Positions 42,411 to 52,263 of a stretch of DNA of 64,000 nt are shown in pieces. The notes beneath the pieces are model-generated. The model was not told where the DNA came from, did no database searches, and was given only the letters and a program-made list of their open reading frames with translations. The DNA is taken from contig NZ_AP022608.1 of NCBI RefSeq assembly GCF_010728925.1, forward strand, positions 3,534,001-3,598,000, read 5' to 3'. Source of the DNA: Mycolicibacterium gadium. Lineage in GTDB: Bacteria; Actinomycetota; Actinomycetes; Mycobacteriales; Mycobacteriaceae. The position numbers and the translations under genes were made by a program. The first letter of the stretch is position 1. Every line of letters starts with the position of its first letter.

Positions 42411-43561
42411 CCGACGCCCGCCCAGCCCTGCAGATCGGTTCTATCGCGCTGCGAAGCCCCGTCGTGCTGGCACCGATGGCGGGCGTCACCAACGTCGCCT
42501 TCCGCACGCTGTGCCGCGAACTGGAAACGGCCAGGGCCGGCACCGTCAGCGGGCTCTACGTGTGCGAGATGGTGACGGCCCGGGCACTCGTCGAGCGCCA
42601 CCCGTCGACCATGCACATGGTCACCTTCGCCGACGACGAAACCCCGCGATCGCTTCAGCTGTACTCCGTTGATCCGCACAACACCTATCTGGCGGCGAAG
42701 ATGATCGTCGACGAGGGCCTGGCCGATCACATCGACATGAACTTCGGCTGCCCGGTTCCCAAGGTCACCCGACGCGGTGGCGGGGCGGCGCTGCCGTACA
42801 AGCGCAGGCTGTTCGGGCAGATCGTGGCCGCGGCGGTGCGCGCCACCGAGGGCACTGACATTCCGGTGACGGTGAAATTCCGGATCGGAATCGATGACTC
42901 TCATCACACCCACCTCGACGCCGGCCGGATCGCCGCCGAGGAGGGCGCCGCCGCCGTCGCGCTTCATGCGCGCACTGCGGCACAGCGATACTCCGGCGAG
43001 GCGGACTGGGAGCAGATCGCCGCGCTGAAACAGCACGTCACGACGGTTCCCGTGCTCGGCAACGGCGACATCTTCGAAGCCGCCGATGCGCTGGCGATGA
43101 TGGATGCGACCGGTTGCGACGGCGTTGTCATCGGTCGGGGGTGCCTAGGTCGACCCTGGTTGTTCGCCGAGTTGTCGGCCGCATTCGCCGGCACACCCGC
43201 CGCCGCCCCGCCGACACTGGGCGAGGTCGCGGCGATCATCCTGCGCCACGGCGAACTGCTCGCCGCGCATTTCGGCGAGGACAGGGGAATGCGCGACATC
43301 CGCAAGCACGTCGCCTGGTATCTCCACGGCTTCCCCGCCGGTGCGGACCTGCGGCGCGCGTTGGCGCTGGTCAAGTCGCTGGAGGAACTGCGGAGCCTGC
43401 TCGGCAACCTCGACCAGACCATCGAGTTTCCCGCCGCGGCAATGGGGCCGCGGGGCCGGCAGGGCTCCCCTGCCGCGGTGTCACTGCCCGAGGGCTGGCT
43501 AACAAACCCCGACGACTGCACCGTCCCGGTGGGCGCCGAGGTCATGCATTCAGGAGGTTAG
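42407..43561 (+). CDS. dusB: tRNA-dihydrouridine synthase (DusB-like)
   Basis: This protein of about 384 residues reduces uridines in the tRNA D-loop with FMN and NAD(P)H. It has the FMN motif SPVVLAPMAGVTN, active-site Cys (C115, NFGCPVPKVTRRGGGAAL) and GRGCLGRPWLF. The start is unresolved: the nearest standard codon, GTG 42464, lies inside the conserved FMN motif. The preceding codons read LTDARPALQIGSIALRSPV with no ATG, GTG or TTG; CTG 42407 (overlapping the desA1 stop) or ATC 42398 are candidates. CTG 42407 is used here tentatively. Confidence 0.88.
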   Translation: MTDARPALQIGSIALRSPVVLAPMAGVTNVAFRTLCRELETARAGTVSGLYVCEMVTARALVERHPSTMHMVTFADDETPRSLQLYSVDPHNTYLAAKMIVDEGLADHIDMNFGCPVPKVTRRGGGAALPYKRRLFGQIVAAAVRATEGTDIPVTVKFRIGIDDSHHTHLDAGRIAAEEGAAAVALHARTAAQRYSGEADWEQIAALKQHVTTVPVLGNGDIFEAADALAMMDATGCDGVVIGRGCLGRPWLFAELSAAFAGTPAAAPPTLGEVAAIILRHGELLAAHFGEDRGMRDIRKHVAWYLHGFPAGADLRRALALVKSLEELRSLLGNLDQTIEFPAAAMGPRGRQGSPAAVSLPEGWLTNPDDCTVPVGAEVMHSGG

Positions 43562-43564
43562 TAC

Positions 43565-43639
43565 GTCTCATAGTCGTCTCCCACCTGAGACGACTCTGAC
43601 ATCACATCTCTCAGGATGTCTCAGTACGATATGAGTCTC
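43565..43639. promoter_or_regulatory. Cluster of GTCTCA-type repeats before the LCP gene
   Basis: GTCTCA at 43565-43570 and 43618-43623, TGAGAC at 43586-43591, and TCTCAG at 43609-43614 and 43619-43624 (10 bp apart). AGTCGTCTC (43572-43580) and GAGACGACT (43587-43595) form a perfect 9-bp inverted repeat. It lies in the 206-bp gap between dus and the LCP gene and could be a multi-site operator and/or the dus terminator. The remaining gap to 43767 shows nothing clear. Confidence 0.5.
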
Positions 43640-43767
43640 GTTCGAAGTCGGCTCCAACGTCGGGGCCACTGAAGTGTTGCTGGGTGCTGTGACCTGTAGG
43701 GAAGCACCGGGTACATCGGAGCCCAACGTCGCACGCGGCGGTTGATGAGTCGGAGGCCGGTAGAAGG

Positions 43768-45891
43768 ATGAGTGACGGCGACAACGCCACTCCTGGCCGT
43801 CATGGCCGGGGTGCCTCGTCGTCGCCTGACGACCAGTCCGAGACCTATCAATGGCATACCCGAAGATCTCACCCGTCACCAGGCGCCGCGCCGTGGGAGC
43901 GCGCGCACGTGTCCGACAATGACGATGCGCCCACCGAGGAGCCATCGGCGTCCTCCGTCGGTAACCACACCGACGGAGTGACGGTCGCCGACCTCATCGC
44001 CAAGCTCAACGGCGACGAGGCCGTCCCAGCTGAGCTGAAGCGAGACCGGCCCGACCTCAGCACGCCGCCGCCCGCCGAACCGCCGCCGTCTCCGCTGACC
44101 GAGGTCATCGATGCCGTGCCGGCGTACGGTCGGCACGAGCGGCCCTTCGGACCCGACATCGAACCTCACGAAGCCGCTGCAGACGTTCCTGAGGCCGAGG
44201 ACTACTACGACACCGAGATCATCCCGGCCGTCGCGATGGACCTGCCGGACCTGACATCCACCCATCGGCACGGCCGCGTTCCGCCGTCTCATGTCGGTGC
44301 CGGCCGTCGCCGAACCGATGAGCATCAGCCGTCACGGGGCCGGCACAGGTCGATGATCGTCGGACGCGTGGTCACCGCCCTGATCGCCGTGCTCGCTCTT
44401 GCCCTCACCGGTGGGGCGTGGCAGTGGCAGTCGGCGAAGAACAACATGCTCAACCGGATCTCCGCGCTCGATCCCGATTCCCGCGACATCCTCGATCCGA
44501 ACGCACAGTTCGGTGACGAGAACTTCTTGATCGTCGGCGTGGACAGCCGCATGGGCGAGAACGTCGACATGGGTGCGGGCACGACCGACGAGGCCGCCGG
44601 CGCGAGGTCGGACACGGTGATGCTGGTGAACATCCCCGCAAACCGTGAACGTGTTGTGGCGGTGTCATTTCCGCGAGACCTCGCCATCGAGCCCATGCAG
44701 TGCGAGCCGTGGGACCCCAAAACCGGGGAATACGGCCCGATCACCGACCCCGAGTCACCCATGTACGGGGCCGACAGGGTCTACACCGAGTACAAGCTGA
44801 ATTCCGCGTACGCCGTCGGTGGACCGAAGTGCCTGGTGAAGGTCATTCAGAAGTTGTCGGGCCTGTACGTAAACCGTTTCATGGCAGTCGATTTCGCGGG
44901 TTTCTCGAAGATGGTCGACGCACTCGGCGGTGTCGAGGTGTGCAGCACCACCCCGCTCGAGGACTACGAGCTGGGCACCGTGCTGGCCAATGCCGGCCGC
45001 CAGACGGTGGACGGCCACACCGCACTTCAGTACGTGCGGGCACGCCAGGTCACGACGGAAACCAACGGCGACTACGGCCGCATCAAGCGTCAGCAGCTTT
45101 TCCTGTCCTCGCTGCTGCGCTCGATGATCTCCAAGGAAGTGTTCTTCTCCCTCAACAAGCTCAACAACGTCGTCAACATGTTCATCAACGACAGCTATGT
45201 CGACAACATGAACACCAAAGACCTGGTCACCCTGGGCCAGTCGGTTCAGGGCATCGCCGCGGGCCGGATCACGTTCCTGACCGTGCCGACGACGGGGTTC
45301 ATGGACGAGTACGGCAACGAGCACCTTCGCGAAGAAGACAACCGGGCCATCTTCGACGCGATCATCAACGACGATCCGCTGCCAGAGGAAAAGAACGCCG
45401 ACAACACCCCGGTGCCCGGCACTCCCGAAAGCCAGACCGAGGCACCCAGTCAGGACGCCGCGGCACCGACCGAGCTCGTCGACACGATCACGACCGACCC
45501 GAACGACATCACCGTGCAGGTGTCGAATTCGACGGGCGAAGACGGGCTGGGTGCGACCGCTGCCGGCGAACTCCAAACGCATGGCTTCAACGTCATCACG
45601 CCCGACGATTACCCCGGTCCGCTGGACACCACAACGGTGTTCTTCTCCCCGGGCAACGAGCAGGCGGCGGCAACCGTTGCCGCGTCGTTCCCCAACTCGA
45701 CCATCGAACGCGCGACCAACCTCGGCGACGTCGTTCAGGTGGTACTCGGCAACGACTTCTACTCGGTGACCTCGCCGCCATCGAGCGGATCTCCGGTGCA
45801 GGTCCAGATCGTGCGCGGCACCGACAGCACACCGACCGACCTGCCCGAGGATCTGACCGTCACGAACGCTGCCGACACGACCTGCGAATAG
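43768..45891 (+). CDS. LytR-CpsA-Psr (LCP) family glycopolymer ligase
   Basis: This 707-residue protein has a long disordered cytoplasmic N-terminus (1-195), one transmembrane helix (about 196-216), an LCP domain (about 238-470: DENFLIVGVDSRMGENVD, SDTVMLVNIPANRERVVAVSFPRDL, YVRARQVTTETNGDYGRIKRQQ) and a C-terminal LytR_C domain after about 560. LCP enzymes attach arabinogalactan to peptidoglycan in mycobacteria. ATG 43768 follows GAAGG. By order it matches Rv0822c, next to dus and phoY2. Confidence 0.92.
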   Translation: MSDGDNATPGRHGRGASSSPDDQSETYQWHTRRSHPSPGAAPWERAHVSDNDDAPTEEPSASSVGNHTDGVTVADLIAKLNGDEAVPAELKRDRPDLSTPPPAEPPPSPLTEVIDAVPAYGRHERPFGPDIEPHEAAADVPEAEDYYDTEIIPAVAMDLPDLTSTHRHGRVPPSHVGAGRRRTDEHQPSRGRHRSMIVGRVVTALIAVLALALTGGAWQWQSAKNNMLNRISALDPDSRDILDPNAQFGDENFLIVGVDSRMGENVDMGAGTTDEAAGARSDTVMLVNIPANRERVVAVSFPRDLAIEPMQCEPWDPKTGEYGPITDPESPMYGADRVYTEYKLNSAYAVGGPKCLVKVIQKLSGLYVNRFMAVDFAGFSKMVDALGGVEVCSTTPLEDYELGTVLANAGRQTVDGHTALQYVRARQVTTETNGDYGRIKRQQLFLSSLLRSMISKEVFFSLNKLNNVVNMFINDSYVDNMNTKDLVTLGQSVQGIAAGRITFLTVPTTGFMDEYGNEHLREEDNRAIFDAIINDDPLPEEKNADNTPVPGTPESQTEAPSQDAAAPTELVDTITTDPNDITVQVSNSTGEDGLGATAAGELQTHGFNVITPDDYPGPLDTTTVFFSPGNEQAAATVAASFPNSTIERATNLGDVVQVVLGNDFYSVTSPPSSGSPVQVQIVRGTDSTPTDLPEDLTVTNAADTTCE

Positions 45892-45930
45892 TCCTGTCCG
45901 CGTGGCATCGTCGGCTTTTCGGCATGCGCC

Positions 45931-45952
45931 ATTCACCTGGCGTTCACCCTGC
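45931..45952 (+). promoter_or_regulatory. PHO-box-like direct repeat before phoY2
   Basis: ATTCACCTGGC (45931-45941) and GTTCACCCTGC (45942-45952) are 11-bp direct repeats, the format of actinobacterial PhoP/RegX3 boxes. They lie 42 bp upstream of phoY2. Confidence 0.7.
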
Positions 45953-45993
45953 ACGCCGTGACGTTCCGGCTGCTCAGACCGTAGGGTGGATAC

Positions 45994-46659
45994 ATGCGAA
46001 CCGCGTACCACGACCAGTTGGATCAGCTATCTGGACAGCTCGGCGACATGTGCGGGCTGGCCGGCGCGGCGATGGAGCGCGCAACCCAAGCCCTGTTGCA
46101 GGCCGATCTCGTTCTGGCCGAGCAGGTGATCAGCGACCATGAGCATATCATCGCGATGAGCGCGCGCGCCGAGGAGGCCGCGTTCGTGCTGCTGGCGCTG
46201 CAGGCGCCGGTGGCAGGCGATCTGCGCTCGATTGTCACGGCGATCCAGATCGTCGCCGACGTCGATCGGATGGGCGCCCTGGCGCTACACGTGGCAAAGA
46301 TCGCCCGCCGTCGCCATCCCCAGCATGCGCTGCCCGAAGAGGTCAACGGCTACTTCGCTGAAATGGGCCGGGTGGCAGTCGAATTGGGTAACAGCGCCCA
46401 GGAGGTGCTCGTTACGCGCGATCCGGAGAAGGCGGCACGGATCAGCGAAGAAGACGATGCGATGGACGATCTCCATCGCCACCTCTTCACCGTGCTGATG
46501 GACCGCGAGTGGAAGTATGGCGTCACCGCCGCGGTCGACGTGACGCTGCTGTCCCGGTTCTACGAGCGCTTCGCCGATCACGCGGTCGAGATCGCCCGCC
46601 GGGTCATCTTCCAGGCCACCGGCAACCTCCCAGAAGAAGACCAGCTGGCATCACGCTGA
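45994..46659 (+). CDS. phoY2: PhoU-family phosphate signalling regulator
   Basis: This 221-residue protein has two PhoU three-helix-bundle repeats ([45 protein letters not shown]...). It couples the Pst transporter to the SenX3-RegX3 two-component system and keeps the phosphate response off when phosphate is plentiful. It is convergent with the pstB-A-C-S operon and separated by a perfect terminator hairpin. A PHO-box-like repeat precedes it, so feedback control is likely. Confidence 0.93.
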   Translation: MRTAYHDQLDQLSGQLGDMCGLAGAAMERATQALLQADLVLAEQVISDHEHIIAMSARAEEAAFVLLALQAPVAGDLRSIVTAIQIVADVDRMGALALHVAKIARRRHPQHALPEEVNGYFAEMGRVAVELGNSAQEVLVTRDPEKAARISEEDDAMDDLHRHLFTVLMDREWKYGVTAAVDVTLLSRFYERFADHAVEIARRVIFQATGNLPEEDQLASR

Positions 46660-46673
46660 AGGTCGTTCACTTC

Positions 46674-46713
46674 AAAGCCAAGAGCCCCCGAGTGATCGGG
46701 GGCTCTTGGCTTT
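46674..46713. terminator. Bidirectional intrinsic terminator between phoY2 and pstB
   Basis: A 17-bp perfect stem (46674-46690 with 46697-46713; arms AAAGCCAAGAGCCCCCG and complement) with a 6-nt loop AGTGAT. The A-rich start and T-rich end give a U-tract in either direction, which suits the convergent phoY2 and pstB genes. Confidence 0.92.
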
Positions 46714-46726
46714 TCGGACTCAGCGC

Positions 46727-47503
46727 TTAGCCGAAGCGGCCTGAGATGTAGTCCTCGGTCGCCTTCTGCGTCGGATTCGAGAAGATCTTCTCGGTTACGT
46801 CGATCTCGACGAGCCGACCCGGCTTACCGGTGGCCTCCAGATTGAAGAAAGCCGTCTGGTCACTGACGCGGGCGGCCTGTTGCATGTTGTGGGTCACGAT
46901 GACGATTGTGTAGTCCTGCTTGAGTTCTGAGATCAGATCCTCGATTGCCAACGTCGAAATCGGATCCAGCGCCGAGCATGGCTCGTCCATCAGCAGCACG
47001 TCCGGCTGCACTGCGATTGCGCGCGCGATGCACAGTCGCTGCTGCTGCCCACCGGACAGGCCGCCGCCGGGCTTGTCCAGCCGGTCCTTGACCTCGTTCC
47101 AGAGGTTGGCGCCCTTGAGTGAGCGCTCGGCGACCTCCTCGAGCGTCTTCTTGTTGCGCACACCCTGCAGCTTCAGACCGGCAACCACGTTGTCGCGAAT
47201 CGACATGGTGGGGAACGGGTTCGGCCGCTGGAACACCATACCGATGGTCTTGCGGACGCTCACCGGATCGATGCCCGCAGCGTAGATGTCCTCACCGTCC
47301 AGCAGCACCGAGCCTTCGACCCGGGCGCCGGGCAGGACCTCGTGCATGCGGTTGAGAGTGCGCAGCACCGTCGATTTTCCGCAGCCCGAGGGGCCGATGA
47401 AGGCGGTGACACTACGCGGTGTGACGGACAATCCCACGTCGGCGACGGCGTGGAACGAACCGTAGTAGATGTTGAGGTCTTTGAGATCCAGCCGCTTGGC
47501 CAT
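46727..47503 (-). CDS. pstB: Phosphate ABC transporter ATP-binding protein
   Basis: This 258-residue ABC ATPase has Walker [11 protein letters not shown]-loop QRPNPFP, signature [14 protein letters not shown] and Walker [14 protein letters not shown] with the switch His in [13 protein letters not shown]. It energises high-affinity phosphate uptake. It is last gene of the pstS-C-A-B operon, 7 bp after pstA. Confidence 0.96.
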   Translation of the reverse strand: MAKRLDLKDLNIYYGSFHAVADVGLSVTPRSVTAFIGPSGCGKSTVLRTLNRMHEVLPGARVEGSVLLDGEDIYAAGIDPVSVRKTIGMVFQRPNPFPTMSIRDNVVAGLKLQGVRNKKTLEEVAERSLKGANLWNEVKDRLDKPGGGLSGGQQQRLCIARAIAVQPDVLLMDEPCSALDPISTLAIEDLISELKQDYTIVIVTHNMQQAARVSDQTAFFNLEATGKPGRLVEIDVTEKIFSNPTQKATEDYISGRFG

Positions 47504-47510
47504 GAGGCTC

Positions 47511-48413
47511 CTAAACTCTGTTCCGCGTCAGGTATCGGTTGACGAATGCAGCGCCGAGGTACAGCGCCGCGATGATCAAGATGAGGGTCAGCGCGGCACC
47601 CCAGACTCGCAGCGCGCCCGCCGCTTCCGGGTTGACCAGTTCGGTGTAGATCAGCAGTGGCAGCGACGCCATGTTGCCCTCGAGTGGGTCCATGTTGATG
47701 GACCGGCTGTAACCCACTAGCACCAGCACCGGAGCCGTCTCCCCCATCACCCTGGCAAGGGCCAACAGGATGCCGCTGATCATCCCGGGCAACGCGGTGG
47801 GTACGACGATGCGTGCAATCGTCTTCCATTTGGGAATGCCCAACGCGTACGACGCTTCTCGCAGCTCGTCCGGTACGAGTTTCAGCATCTCCTCGGTGTT
47901 GCGCACGACGACGGGAAGCATCAGCAAGACCAATGCCAACGACACCGCGAAGGCGCTCTGCTCGAATCCCAGGGTCGCGATCCACAGCGCGAAGATGAAG
48001 AGCGCGGCCACGATCGACGGCACGCCGGCAAGAATGTCGACCATGAACGTGGTCACCTTGGCGAACTTGCCCCGTCCGTATTCGACCAGGTACACCGCGG
48101 CCATGACACCTAACGGCACCGACAGCACGGCGGCGATCGCGGCCTGAATCACCGTGCCATAGATCGCGTGATAAACACCGCCGGCCATCTCCTCCGGCAG
48201 CACGCCGGCGAGCGAGTGGCTCCACCACGTCGAAGAGGTGATCGCCGCGATGCCCTTGGCAAGTACCGTGTAGATCAACCAGATCAACGGGACCATCGCG
48301 ACCACGAAAGACGCGGTGAAAAGTGTTGTCGCGAGGCGATTCTTGAACTTGCGACCCGTGCTCACCGGGTGGAAGGTGGGGGCCTTCACCGGCTGGTCCA
48401 GTGTTGCCGTCAT
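47511..48413 (-). CDS. pstA: Phosphate ABC transporter permease PstA
   Basis: This 300-residue membrane subunit has six or so hydrophobic helices and the BPD permease EAA-type loop [34 protein letters not shown]. It pairs with PstC to form the channel. The start overlaps pstC by 4 bp (ATGA). Confidence 0.95.
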   Translation of the reverse strand: MTATLDQPVKAPTFHPVSTGRKFKNRLATTLFTASFVVAMVPLIWLIYTVLAKGIAAITSSTWWSHSLAGVLPEEMAGGVYHAIYGTVIQAAIAAVLSVPLGVMAAVYLVEYGRGKFAKVTTFMVDILAGVPSIVAALFIFALWIATLGFEQSAFAVSLALVLLMLPVVVRNTEEMLKLVPDELREASYALGIPKWKTIARIVVPTALPGMISGILLALARVMGETAPVLVLVGYSRSINMDPLEGNMASLPLLIYTELVNPEAAGALRVWGAALTLILIIAALYLGAAFVNRYLTRNRV

Positions 48414-49456
48414 CCTCCGCTAACCCTTCCGCCGGCCGCGGCCCGGGCCAGTGCGTTGACGACGAAGGTCAGCGCGAAGAGCACGAAGCCGGCGGCGATG
48501 TAAGCGCCTGTGGGCAGTGGCGCACTGAACTCCGCTGCTGCCGAGGCGATCTTGGACGCGAACGTGTAGCCACCGTCGAACAGCGACCAGTGGCCCGCCT
48601 GAGCAGCCGTCCGCAAGATGATCAGGATCGCGATCGTCTCACCGAGCGCCCGGCCCAAGCCCAGCATCGACGCCGCGATCATGCCGCTGCGGCCGTAGGG
48701 AAAGACCGTCATCCGGATGACTTCCCATTTGGTCGCACCGAGAGCCTGCGCGGCCTCGACGTGACCACGTGGGGTGAGTGCGAACACTTCCCGGGTGACC
48801 GAGGTGATGATCGGGAGAATCATCACGGCCAGAACGATTCCCGCCGTGAAGATGGTGCCGCCTCCCGCGAGCGAGACGTTGCCTTCGGAGAAGAGGAAGA
48901 ACCAGCCGAGGTTCTCGTTGAGGAAAGTCGCCACCGGGGTGAGCCACGGGGCCAGCACGAAGATGCCCCACAGACCGAAAACGATCGACGGCACCGCCGC
49001 CAACAGATCCACCAGCATTCCGAACGGCCGTGCCAACCGCTTCGGTGCGTAGTTCGTCAAGAACGCCGCAATGCCGATCGCGACGGGCACGGCGATGATC
49101 AGGGCGAAGACCGAGCTGAGCACCGTCACCATGAACAGGTCGCGAACGCCGAAGCGGAGGTTGGCCGAGTCGCTGGTGAGGAACTCCGTGCTGGTCAGGA
49201 AGTTCGCCTGGTTGGCCTGCAGCGACGGGATCGCCTTGACGATCAGGAAGAGGGCCATCAGAGCGATCGCGCCGATGATGGTTGCGCCGGCCGCGATCGC
49301 GATGGACTTGAAGACGGTGTCGCCCCAACGTCCCTCGCCCTGCTTCAAAGCCGATCCCTTCCGATCCTTGGTTGGCTTCTCTGAAGTATGCCCAACCTGC
49401 TGTGGGCTCGTCGTGGTTGACGAGCCCACAGCGGTCGAATCTGGTGTCACAGCCAT
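48410..49456 (-). CDS. pstC: Phosphate ABC transporter permease PstC
   Basis: This 348-residue membrane subunit has a 50-residue Ser/Thr/Lys-rich cytoplasmic N-terminus, then helices and the EAA loop [48 protein letters not shown]. It lies 12 bp after pstS and overlaps pstA by 4 bp. Confidence 0.95.
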   Translation of the reverse strand: MAVTPDSTAVGSSTTTSPQQVGHTSEKPTKDRKGSALKQGEGRWGDTVFKSIAIAAGATIIGAIALMALFLIVKAIPSLQANQANFLTSTEFLTSDSANLRFGVRDLFMVTVLSSVFALIIAVPVAIGIAAFLTNYAPKRLARPFGMLVDLLAAVPSIVFGLWGIFVLAPWLTPVATFLNENLGWFFLFSEGNVSLAGGGTIFTAGIVLAVMILPIITSVTREVFALTPRGHVEAAQALGATKWEVIRMTVFPYGRSGMIAASMLGLGRALGETIAILIILRTAAQAGHWSLFDGGYTFASKIASAAAEFSAPLPTGAYIAAGFVLFALTFVVNALARAAAGGRVSGG

Positions 49457-49468
49457 GCGTCGTTGCTA

Positions 49469-50599
49469 CTACGTCTTCGCGTTGATCGCGTCGACGGCCT
49501 CGGTCAGGCGAGTCTTGAACGCCTCGGGGATCGGGATGTAGCCGTTATCCTCGAGACCGGTCTGGCCGTTACCGAGTGCTGAGTGCAGGAACGCCTTCAC
49601 CGCGGTGGCGACCTCGGCGTCGGGGTACTGCGAGCACACGATCTCGTACGCGGCAAGCATGATCGGGTACGAACCGGGCTCGGTCGGCATGTAGAACGAC
49701 GCGGTGTCGAGCACCAGGTCGTTACCTTCGCCCTTGAACTTGACGCCGTCGATGGCCTTACCCGCCGATTCAGTGTTCAGCTCGACCGGCTCCGGCCCTG
49801 CCGAGGTGATGATCCTGGCGATCGACAGGTTCTGCGCCTTGGCGAAGGACCACTCGTTGTAGGTGATGGAACCCGGGGTGCTCGCGATCGCTGCGGACGT
49901 GCCCTCGTTACCCTTCGCACCTTCGCCGACCCCGCCGGCGAACGACTTGCCGGCACCCTTGCCCCACGATCCGTCCGAGGCCGCGTCCAGGTACTTCTGG
50001 AAGTTGTCCGTCGTGCCCGACTCGTCGCTGCGGAAGATCACGTTGATCGGCTCGGCCGGCAGGCTGGCGCCCTCGTTCAGTGCCGCGATCTCGGGGGCAT
50101 CCCACGTCTTGACCGTGCCGTTGAAGATCTTGCCCAAGGTCGGTCCATCGAGCACCAAGCCGTCGACGCCTGCGACGTTGTATGTGACGGCAATGGGCCC
50201 GAACACGGCGGGAAGGTTCCACGCGTCGCTGCCGCCGCACCGCTCCTTGGCCTTGTCGACCTCGCCCTTCTCGGCGCTTAGCGGCGAATCGGAACCGCCG
50301 AAGTCGGTCTGTCCGCCGATGAACTCCGAGACACCGGCACCCGAGCCGCTCGAGGTGTAGTTGAGAGTGAAGCCGGGGCAGTCCTTCTCGTAAGCGTTGA
50401 TGAAGCGCGTCATCGCATTCGCCTGTGCCGACGAGCCACTGGCCTTGAGCGCTTCCTTGCCGCCGCAGTCACCGGCCGGAGTCGACCCACTGTCTGATCC
50501 CGATCCCGAAGAGGCGTTGTTGTCGCTACCGCACGCCGCCAGTAGCAAGGTGCCAGCGGCCAGCAGGCTCAGCGCGGCACCAGTTCGATTGGCCTTCAC
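49469..50599 (-). CDS. pstS: Phosphate-binding lipoprotein PstS
   Basis: This 376-residue periplasmic-type phosphate receptor has a lipobox LAAC (C23) after a hydrophobic signal, so it is membrane-anchored. The phosphate-binding segments [27 protein letters not shown] and [16 protein letters not shown] are typical. GTG 50599 follows AAGGAG and fits the lipoprotein signal; the longer frame to 50824 is promoter DNA. A PHO-box-like repeat lies about 130 bp upstream. Confidence 0.95.
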   Translation of the reverse strand: MKANRTGAALSLLAAGTLLLAACGSDNNASSGSGSDSGSTPAGDCGGKEALKASGSSAQANAMTRFINAYEKDCPGFTLNYTSSGSGAGVSEFIGGQTDFGGSDSPLSAEKGEVDKAKERCGGSDAWNLPAVFGPIAVTYNVAGVDGLVLDGPTLGKIFNGTVKTWDAPEIAALNEGASLPAEPINVIFRSDESGTTDNFQKYLDAASDGSWGKGAGKSFAGGVGEGAKGNEGTSAAIASTPGSITYNEWSFAKAQNLSIARIITSAGPEPVELNTESAGKAIDGVKFKGEGNDLVLDTASFYMPTEPGSYPIMLAAYEIVCSQYPDAEVATAVKAFLHSALGNGQTGLEDNGYIPIPEAFKTRLTEAVDAINAKT

Positions 50600-50727
50600 G
50601 AAGCTCCTTTGTGAAACAGGTAGACGCTGGCAGGGGCCGTTGCCCCCGCCATGACACATGTCGCGTCGAGCAGACCGGTTGCTGCTCGGCTGAAAACCTA
50701 AGCGCACGCCGTTAATCACTTGCCTAC

Positions 50728-50749
50728 GGATAGTGAACGGAAGATGAAC
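50728..50749 (-). promoter_or_regulatory. PHO-box-like direct repeat before pstS
   Basis: On the minus strand GTTCATCTTCC and GTTCACTATCC follow each other as 11-bp direct repeats, matching the actinobacterial PHO-box pattern and the one before phoY2. This implies joint RegX3-type activation under phosphate starvation. Confidence 0.7.
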
Positions 50750-50786
50750 CGGTAAGGGGCTCGAGGCGACATTTCCACTGGACGGA

Positions 50787-50815
50787 TTGACATCGCCGAC
50801 TTGCCTCAGTAGATA
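50787..50815 (+). promoter_or_regulatory. Promoter of the ArsR-ArsC fusion gene
   Basis: TTGACA (50787-50792), 17-bp spacer and TAGATA (50810-50815), 9 bp before the start codon at 50824. CTCA (50805-50808) and TGAG (50817-50820) form a small inverted repeat over the -10, possibly the repressor's own site. Confidence 0.5.
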
Positions 50816-50823
50816 TTGAGTCA

Positions 50824-51501
50824 ATGTCTGTTGATACGACTTTGGATTTGGCGCGACGTACCGCGGTTTTCGCCGCGCTATCCGATCCCGCCCGGCTGAC
50901 GATCGTCGACCACCTGCTCAATGCGGATGTGTCCCCCTCAGAACTGCGCGCCGTGCTGTCGATGTCTTCCAACCTGCTCGCGCATCACCTCGCTGTGCTG
51001 AAGAACACCGGGCTGGTACGGCAGGGCCGGTCAGAAGCCGACGGGCGGCGGACATACCTCAAGCTCAACCATGCGGCGCTCGACGGTCTGCTCCCATCAG
51101 CCCAACATCGGGCTCGTCGCGTCGTGTTCGTCTGCACCCACAACTCGGCCCGCAGCCAGCTAGCCGCCGCGATCTGGAACCGGCGCAGCGAACTACCCGC
51201 TACCTCAGCCGGCACCAAACCCGCGCCCCAGGTGCATCGGGGCGCGGTGGCCGCCGCAAAACGCCTCAACTTGTCGATGCGCGCAGTCAAACCGCGTTAT
51301 CTAGGGGATGTCCTCGCCGCCGACGACCTGGTGATCGCGGTGTGCGACAACGCGCATGAGGAGCTGCCCGCTGAACTACCTCGCATCCACTGGTCGATCA
51401 GCGATCCGACCCGCACCGCCATCGCGTCCGCGTTCGATGATGCGGTACGTGAACTCACCGTCCGAATCGACCGTTTCGTCCCCGATGTCCAGCCCGCCTA
51501 G
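50824..51501 (+). CDS. ArsR repressor fused to low-molecular-weight phosphatase-type arsenate reductase
   Basis: This 225-residue fusion has residues 1-90 as an ArsR winged helix ([48 protein letters not shown]) and 99-225 as an LMW-phosphatase/ArsC fold with P-loop C104THNSAR110S and the acid motif SDP. The ArsR part lacks the CVC metal signature, so sensing may be unusual. It heads the arsenic island and is 13 bp before a second arsC. It starts at ATG 50824. Confidence 0.88.
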   Translation: MSVDTTLDLARRTAVFAALSDPARLTIVDHLLNADVSPSELRAVLSMSSNLLAHHLAVLKNTGLVRQGRSEADGRRTYLKLNHAALDGLLPSAQHRARRVVFVCTHNSARSQLAAAIWNRRSELPATSAGTKPAPQVHRGAVAAAKRLNLSMRAVKPRYLGDVLAADDLVIAVCDNAHEELPAELPRIHWSISDPTRTAIASAFDDAVRELTVRIDRFVPDVQPA

Positions 51502-51514
51502 TTCAGGAGAAGCC

Positions 51515-52183
51515 ATGACCGACAACATCGTTGAGCACCATCTCCGTAGCGATCTGTCCATCGACCAGCGTTTGGCGATGAAGACGGCGGCCAGCCAACT
51601 CCAGAAGGAGTTCGACGGTGTGTTCGGGGTGGAAACCATCGAAAGGTTCCTGCACTCGTCCTATGACCAATTCGCCGGCCGGGCGACGGTACCCCGTTTC
51701 CTCCCCTTGCTGGCCGAACGCTTTGCGCGACAACGACTCCGCGCACTCGCAAAAGTCGAGGGCAAATCGAACGACGGAAAGCCGACCGTCCTGTTCCTGT
51801 GCACCCACAACGCCGGCCGGTCGCAGATGGCGATGGGATTCTTCACCCATCTGGCCGGCGATCGGGCGGTCGCGTGGTCCGGGGGCTCCGAGCCAGGCGA
51901 GTTGGTCAACTCGGCAGCGGTTGAAGCCATGGCCGAGCGCGACATCGACATTTCGGGTGAATACCCCAAGCCGTGGACGGATGAAATCGTGCGGGCCGCA
52001 GACGTCATCATCACGATGGGCTGTGGCGACGCCTGCCCGATATTTCCGGGCCGTCGGTATGAGGAATGGATCCTCGATGATCCACACGGACAAGACGTCG
52101 CCGCAATACGTCCCATCCGCGACGAGATCGAGCGTCGGGTCCGAGCGCTGCTGACCGAACTCGAGGTGCCGGCTCGTGGGTAA
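51515..52183 (+). CDS. arsC: Arsenate reductase with N-terminal three-helix domain (ArsC, LMW-phosphatase type)
   Basis: This 222-residue protein has an N-terminal helical domain (1-85, as found in actinobacterial LMW-PTP-like ArsC) and a catalytic domain with P-loop C96THNAGR102SQ and acid motif LDDPHG. Actinobacterial enzymes of this kind typically use mycothiol/mycoredoxin; mshD is encoded 6 kb away. ATG 51515 follows AGGAGA. It probably shares the promoter of the fusion gene. Confidence 0.9.
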   Translation: MTDNIVEHHLRSDLSIDQRLAMKTAASQLQKEFDGVFGVETIERFLHSSYDQFAGRATVPRFLPLLAERFARQRLRALAKVEGKSNDGKPTVLFLCTHNAGRSQMAMGFFTHLAGDRAVAWSGGSEPGELVNSAAVEAMAERDIDISGEYPKPWTDEIVRAADVIITMGCGDACPIFPGRRYEEWILDDPHGQDVAAIRPIRDEIERRVRALLTELEVPARG

Positions 52184-52263
52184 CCCTCTGCGCCCCCTGC
52201 GGAAGCTCATCGGATGGTTTCGCGCCGGCTAGCCTGCCGACGCATCCCCGCGGTAATACGACC

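Noticed and set aside
42464..43561. dus start at GTG 42464
   Set aside because: This codon lies within the conserved FMN-binding segment SPVVLAPMAG, so the protein would lack its first beta strand; an upstream non-standard start fits better.
44755..46011. Minus-strand open frame opposite the LCP gene
   Set aside because: Shadow of the LCP coding sequence; Val/His/Asp-rich with no domain.
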